Source: DATEJJ01 sp039649115
Lineage (GTDB): Bacteria > Actinomycetota > Actinomycetes > Mycobacteriales > Micromonosporaceae
NCBI GenBank assembly: GCA_039649115.1
Contig: JBBWZQ010000026.1
Span: 1 to 26,305 of the forward strand
Direction: 5' to 3'
DNA length: 26,305 bases
Shown here one piece after another: positions 24,019-26,305 of this stretch. Numbering within the stretch: the first letter of the stretch is position 1; each line of letters starts with the position of its first letter. Both the position numbers and the translations under genes were made by a program. Under the pieces are notes generated by a model. That model was not told the DNA's origin. It saw only the letters and a program-made list of their open reading frames with translations, and made no database searches.

Positions 24019-25509
24019 ATGCGGAGACCGGGACGCGTCGCGTTCGCCTGTGCCGGTGCGGCCCTCGCGGTCGCGGGCGCCCTCGCCCTGGCGGTGCCCG
24101 CCGCACTCGCCGCCACGAACACGATCGCCGATCCCGGCTTCGAGTCCGGCACCCTCGCGTCATGGAGTTGCGGCTCGCCCGGCTCCGTGGTGTCCAGCCC
24201 GGTCCATTCGGGCAGCCACGCGCTGGCCGGTGCGGCGAGCGCGTCGGACAACGCCCAGTGCACCCAGACCATCGCGGTCGCCGCCAACACCAGCTACACC
24301 CTGAGCGCGTACGTCAACGGCGCCTATGTCTACATTGGAGTGTCAGGTGCCGTGTCGGCGTCCACCTGGACGCCGTCGACCGGCGGCGCCTACAGCCAGC
24401 TGTCGGTCACCTTCGCCAGCGGCGGCGCCACGAGCGTGACGGTGTTCGTGCACGGCTGGTACGGCCAGGGCACGTACTACGCGGACGACTTCGTCATGAA
24501 CGGTCCGGGCGGCACGCCCAGTCCGAGCGTCCCGCCCAGTCGCAGCGTCGCACCGAGTCCCAGCCCCACCGCTTCGTCGGGTCCGCCGCCCAGCGGGAGC
24601 TTCCGCAACCCCATCTTCTTCATGCCGCTGGACAACAGCCCGCAGAACATCACCAGCGCCATGAGCGCCTCCGGCGCCAGGAACTTCAACCTCGCGTTCG
24701 TGCTGGACTCCGGTGGCTGCACGCCCGCCTGGGGCGGCGACGCCGCGCACAAGGTCGCCACGGACACCACGGTGACCGGGGTGGTGGCCGCCGTCCGGGC
24801 GGCCGGCGGCGACGTCGCGGTGTCCTTCGGCGGGTACAACGGCAACGAACTCGGCGCCTCGTGCGGCGGCGCGGCCAGCCTGGCCGGCGCGTACCAGGCC
24901 GTCATCAGCAGGTACAACCTCACCCGGATCGACCTGGACTACGAGGGCGACGACCTGGACGCGAACACCGCGGTGCGCTTCGGCGCGATCAAGGTACTCG
25001 AGGACAACGCCCGCGCCGCCGGCCGGCAACTGCACGTCTCGCTGACCATCCCGATGACGACCGTCGGCCTGCCGGACGTCGGCAAAGACGAGATCCGGGC
25101 CGCCATCGCCGCCGGGGCCAGCTTCGACATCATCAACATCATGGCCTTCGACTACGGCCTGACCAATGCGAGTGACCAGGTGACGAGCGTCGAACTGGTG
25201 GCACAGGCGGCGCAGGGGCAGCTGAAGTCCCTGTACGGATGGGACGACGCGACGGCGTGGGGCCACCTCGGTCTGCAGATCATGAACGGGCACACCGACC
25301 AGCCGTCCGAACTGTTCACTCAGTCGACGTTCTCGGCCCTGCTGTCGTACGCCCGTGCCAAGCACGTTGGCTGGTTCTCGTACTGGTCGCTGAACCGGGA
25401 CCGGGCCTGCGACCCGAGCGTGCCGCACAACTGGGCGGACGGCGCGTGCAGCAGCGTCTCGCAGAACCCCTACGACTTCTCCGCCATCGTGGCCCAGTAC
25501 GCCGGCTAG
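24019..25509 (+). CDS. Secreted GH18 chitinase-like protein with N-terminal carbohydrate-binding module
   Basis: The 496-residue precursor has a signal peptide (1-31, ending ALA), a CBM16/CBM_4_9-like module (about 32-164), a short Pro/Ser linker (about 165-195) and a GH18 domain (about 196-496). The GH18 motif is LTRIDLDYEG: the DxDxE part and acid E309 are kept, but the first Asp of DxxDxDxE is replaced by Thr. This is common in the chitinase group with an IDxDxEG motif, so it may still be active. FFMPLDNSPQNITSAM and the final FSYWSLNRDR also fit that group. The ATG at 24019 follows GGAGG at 7 bases. A strong hairpin follows the gene. Confidence 0.88.
   Translation: MRRPGRVAFACAGAALAVAGALALAVPAALAATNTIADPGFESGTLASWSCGSPGSVVSSPVHSGSHALAGAASASDNAQCTQTIAVAANTSYTLSAYVNGAYVYIGVSGAVSASTWTPSTGGAYSQLSVTFASGGATSVTVFVHGWYGQGTYYADDFVMNGPGGTPSPSVPPSRSVAPSPSPTASSGPPPSGSFRNPIFFMPLDNSPQNITSAMSASGARNFNLAFVLDSGGCTPAWGGDAAHKVATDTTVTGVVAAVRAAGGDVAVSFGGYNGNELGASCGGAASLAGAYQAVISRYNLTRIDLDYEGDDLDANTAVRFGAIKVLEDNARAAGRQLHVSLTIPMTTVGLPDVGKDEIRAAIAAGASFDIINIMAFDYGLTNASDQVTSVELVAQAAQGQLKSLYGWDDATAWGHLGLQIMNGHTDQPSELFTQSTFSALLSYARAKHVGWFSYWSLNRDRACDPSVPHNWADGACSSVSQNPYDFSAIVAQYAG
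24352..24513 (+). repeat. Inverted near-identical copy of binding-module DNA, chitinase 3 arm
   Basis: This is the partner of 23291-23452 on the other strand (about five mismatches in 162 bases by eye). The encoded 54 residues are almost the same, whereas the catalytic domains of the two enzymes differ greatly. A homologous stretch with lower identity is in chitinase 1 (about 21470-21600). Confidence 0.75.
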
Positions 25510-25528
25510 CTGGTCTGTCCCCGCAGAC

Positions 25529-25561
25529 GACGAGACGACGCCCGGCCGGCGTCGTCTCGTC
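25529..25561. terminator. Strong hairpin between chitinase 3 and the SsgB-like gene
   Basis: A perfect 14-base stem (GACGAGACGACGCC and complement) with loop CGGCC lies 20 bases after the chitinase stop and 72 bases from the convergent gene's stop. It can serve both strands. Confidence 0.75.
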
Positions 25562-25632
25562 TCGTCCCGCGCTGTCCCCGTCCCCCGGGCGCCGCCCCCG
25601 GCGCCCGTGCCTCCGGCGTCCGTTCCCCCGGC

Positions 25633-26064
25633 TCAGCGTCCGGCCAGGAGCCGGCTCACCGCAGCGTCCAGGTCCAGATGGTCCGTTTCCCGGCCCCTCG
25701 GTACCACGACGTATGTACGACGCAGGAACCGTACGAGCACACTGCGCGATACTTCAAACAGGGCATTGCCGTCCGGAGACGACAAAGCGAGCGCGACGAA
25801 ATCGCCGCGCGGGTTGTTCCACGGCCACACGCGCACGTCCCCGATCCCGGCCGGCTCGTCCAATCCGGTCATCAGAAGCTCCCGGGCGAACGACCAACCG
25901 ACTGCCTCGCCACCGGCAGACTCGGCGTGGAACAGGACATGCACGGCGTACGGGTCCGCGGGGTCATACCGCAGACTGGCCCGTACCGGCAGCGCTGTTG
26001 CGTCTGGTGCGACCAGTCGCAAGGATGTCTCGACCTCAACGGTCGTAGGACGAATGGCACTCAT
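25633..26064 (-). CDS. SsgA/SsgB-like sporulation and cell division protein
   Basis: The 143-residue protein has the SsgA-like (SALP) pattern: VETSLRLVAP, LRYDPADPYAVHVLFH, SFARELLMTGLDEPAGIGDVRV and a C-terminal LVRFLRRTYVVVP. Length fits SsgB (about 137). SALPs position the FtsZ ring and septal wall synthesis in sporulating actinomycetes; SsgB is the member that recruits FtsZ. Whether this is SsgB itself or another paralog cannot be settled here. I used the ATG at 26064 because GGGGGAG lies 6 bases before it; an earlier start at 26115 adds residues without the family pattern. The neighbours are unrelated to sporulation. Confidence 0.88.
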   Translation of the reverse strand: MSAIRPTTVEVETSLRLVAPDATALPVRASLRYDPADPYAVHVLFHAESAGGEAVGWSFARELLMTGLDEPAGIGDVRVWPWNNPRGDFVALALSSPDGNALFEVSRSVLVRFLRRTYVVVPRGRETDHLDLDAAVSRLLAGR

Positions 26065-26246
26065 CACGTACTCCCCCCGGCACCGCTGCGGAGCCGCACA
26101 CTGTGCCCCGCCCATCCCATAGTCAGGTGATACTCCCCATTACGCCTAGTCATTGTCTGATCTCACCCGGTAGTGGGACGACAGACCAGATGAAGAGATG
26201 GTATTAGCGCGAAACGCGACAAAGTGTTTTGTTCCGTGCTAGTACC

Positions 26247-26254
26247 GTATCGGC
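26247..26254 (-). promoter_or_regulatory. Possible WhiG-type -10 element upstream of the SsgB-like gene
   Basis: On the minus strand GCCGATAC lies 183 bases upstream of the ATG. It differs by one base from the GCCGATAA -10 of sporulation sigma WhiG promoters. The -35 position (CATA at 15 bases) fits poorly. The rest of 26065-26305 contains CGCGAAACGCG (26208-26218) and no gene that I can support. Confidence 0.25.
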
Positions 26255-26305
26255 CCGGCTTCCGGTGGGTATGGACGTCGACTTACACCGGTAACGCCCA
26301 GCCGT

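Overview
The window is about 26.3 kb of very GC-rich DNA with strongly G/C-biased third codon positions, GTG and ATG starts, purine-rich ribosome binding sites and many start/stop overlaps. The gene content (an SsgA/SsgB-like sporulation protein, DUF3618/DUF4235/holin-X membrane genes, several secreted GH18 chitinases, an RsbW-like ATPase) points to a chromosome of a filamentous, sporulating actinomycete. Micromonosporaceae or a relative is my guess and cannot be proved from this window. No rRNA, tRNA, CRISPR array, insertion sequence or prophage was seen, and no intergenic gap exceeds about 245 bp.

Left part, 1-8366. A minus-strand pair encodes a membrane ferric-reductase-like flavocytochrome (650-2050) and an FMN-binding lipo- or membrane-anchored protein (119-637). 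Together they look like an electron-transfer module that carries flavin outside the membrane. Divergent from it is a tight four-gene plus-strand operon (2250-8214): a fatty acyl reductase fused to a HAD phosphatase-like domain, a zinc alcohol dehydrogenase, a LarA-like (nickel-pincer racemase superfamily) protein, and a PlsC-type acyltransferase. It ends at two strong hairpins. This operon is the best candidate for an undescribed system, probably one that makes or remodels an unusual lipid.

Middle part, 8367-16412. A secreted TIGR03118 beta-propeller-like protein (minus) and a secreted S53 (sedolisin) peptidase with extra C-terminal domains (plus) are divergent. Then come a trehalose-synthase-like GH13 enzyme, a three-gene cassette of small membrane proteins (holin-X, DUF3618, DUF4235), and a convergent bifunctional penicillin-binding protein.

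Minus-strand operon, 19539-16500. A TMEM97/EXPERA-like membrane protein, a short-chain dehydrogenase, a SAM methyltransferase, a 51-residue gene that is easily missed, and a two-TM DUF6585-like protein lie head to tail. The first pair overlaps by 4 bases.

Right part, 19636-26305. A chitin-degradation island holds three secreted GH18 chitinases that share one type of carbohydrate-binding module. Two of them are divergent around a 227-bp region rich in palindromes, and their binding modules are almost identical in DNA. An RsbW/HATPase-like regulator lies between the first and second chitinase. The window ends with an SsgB-like gene and its upstream region. A 10-base element (GGAAACTTTC) sits exactly 26 bases before the start codon of both the S53 peptidase and the third chitinase, which suggests shared control of secreted hydrolases.
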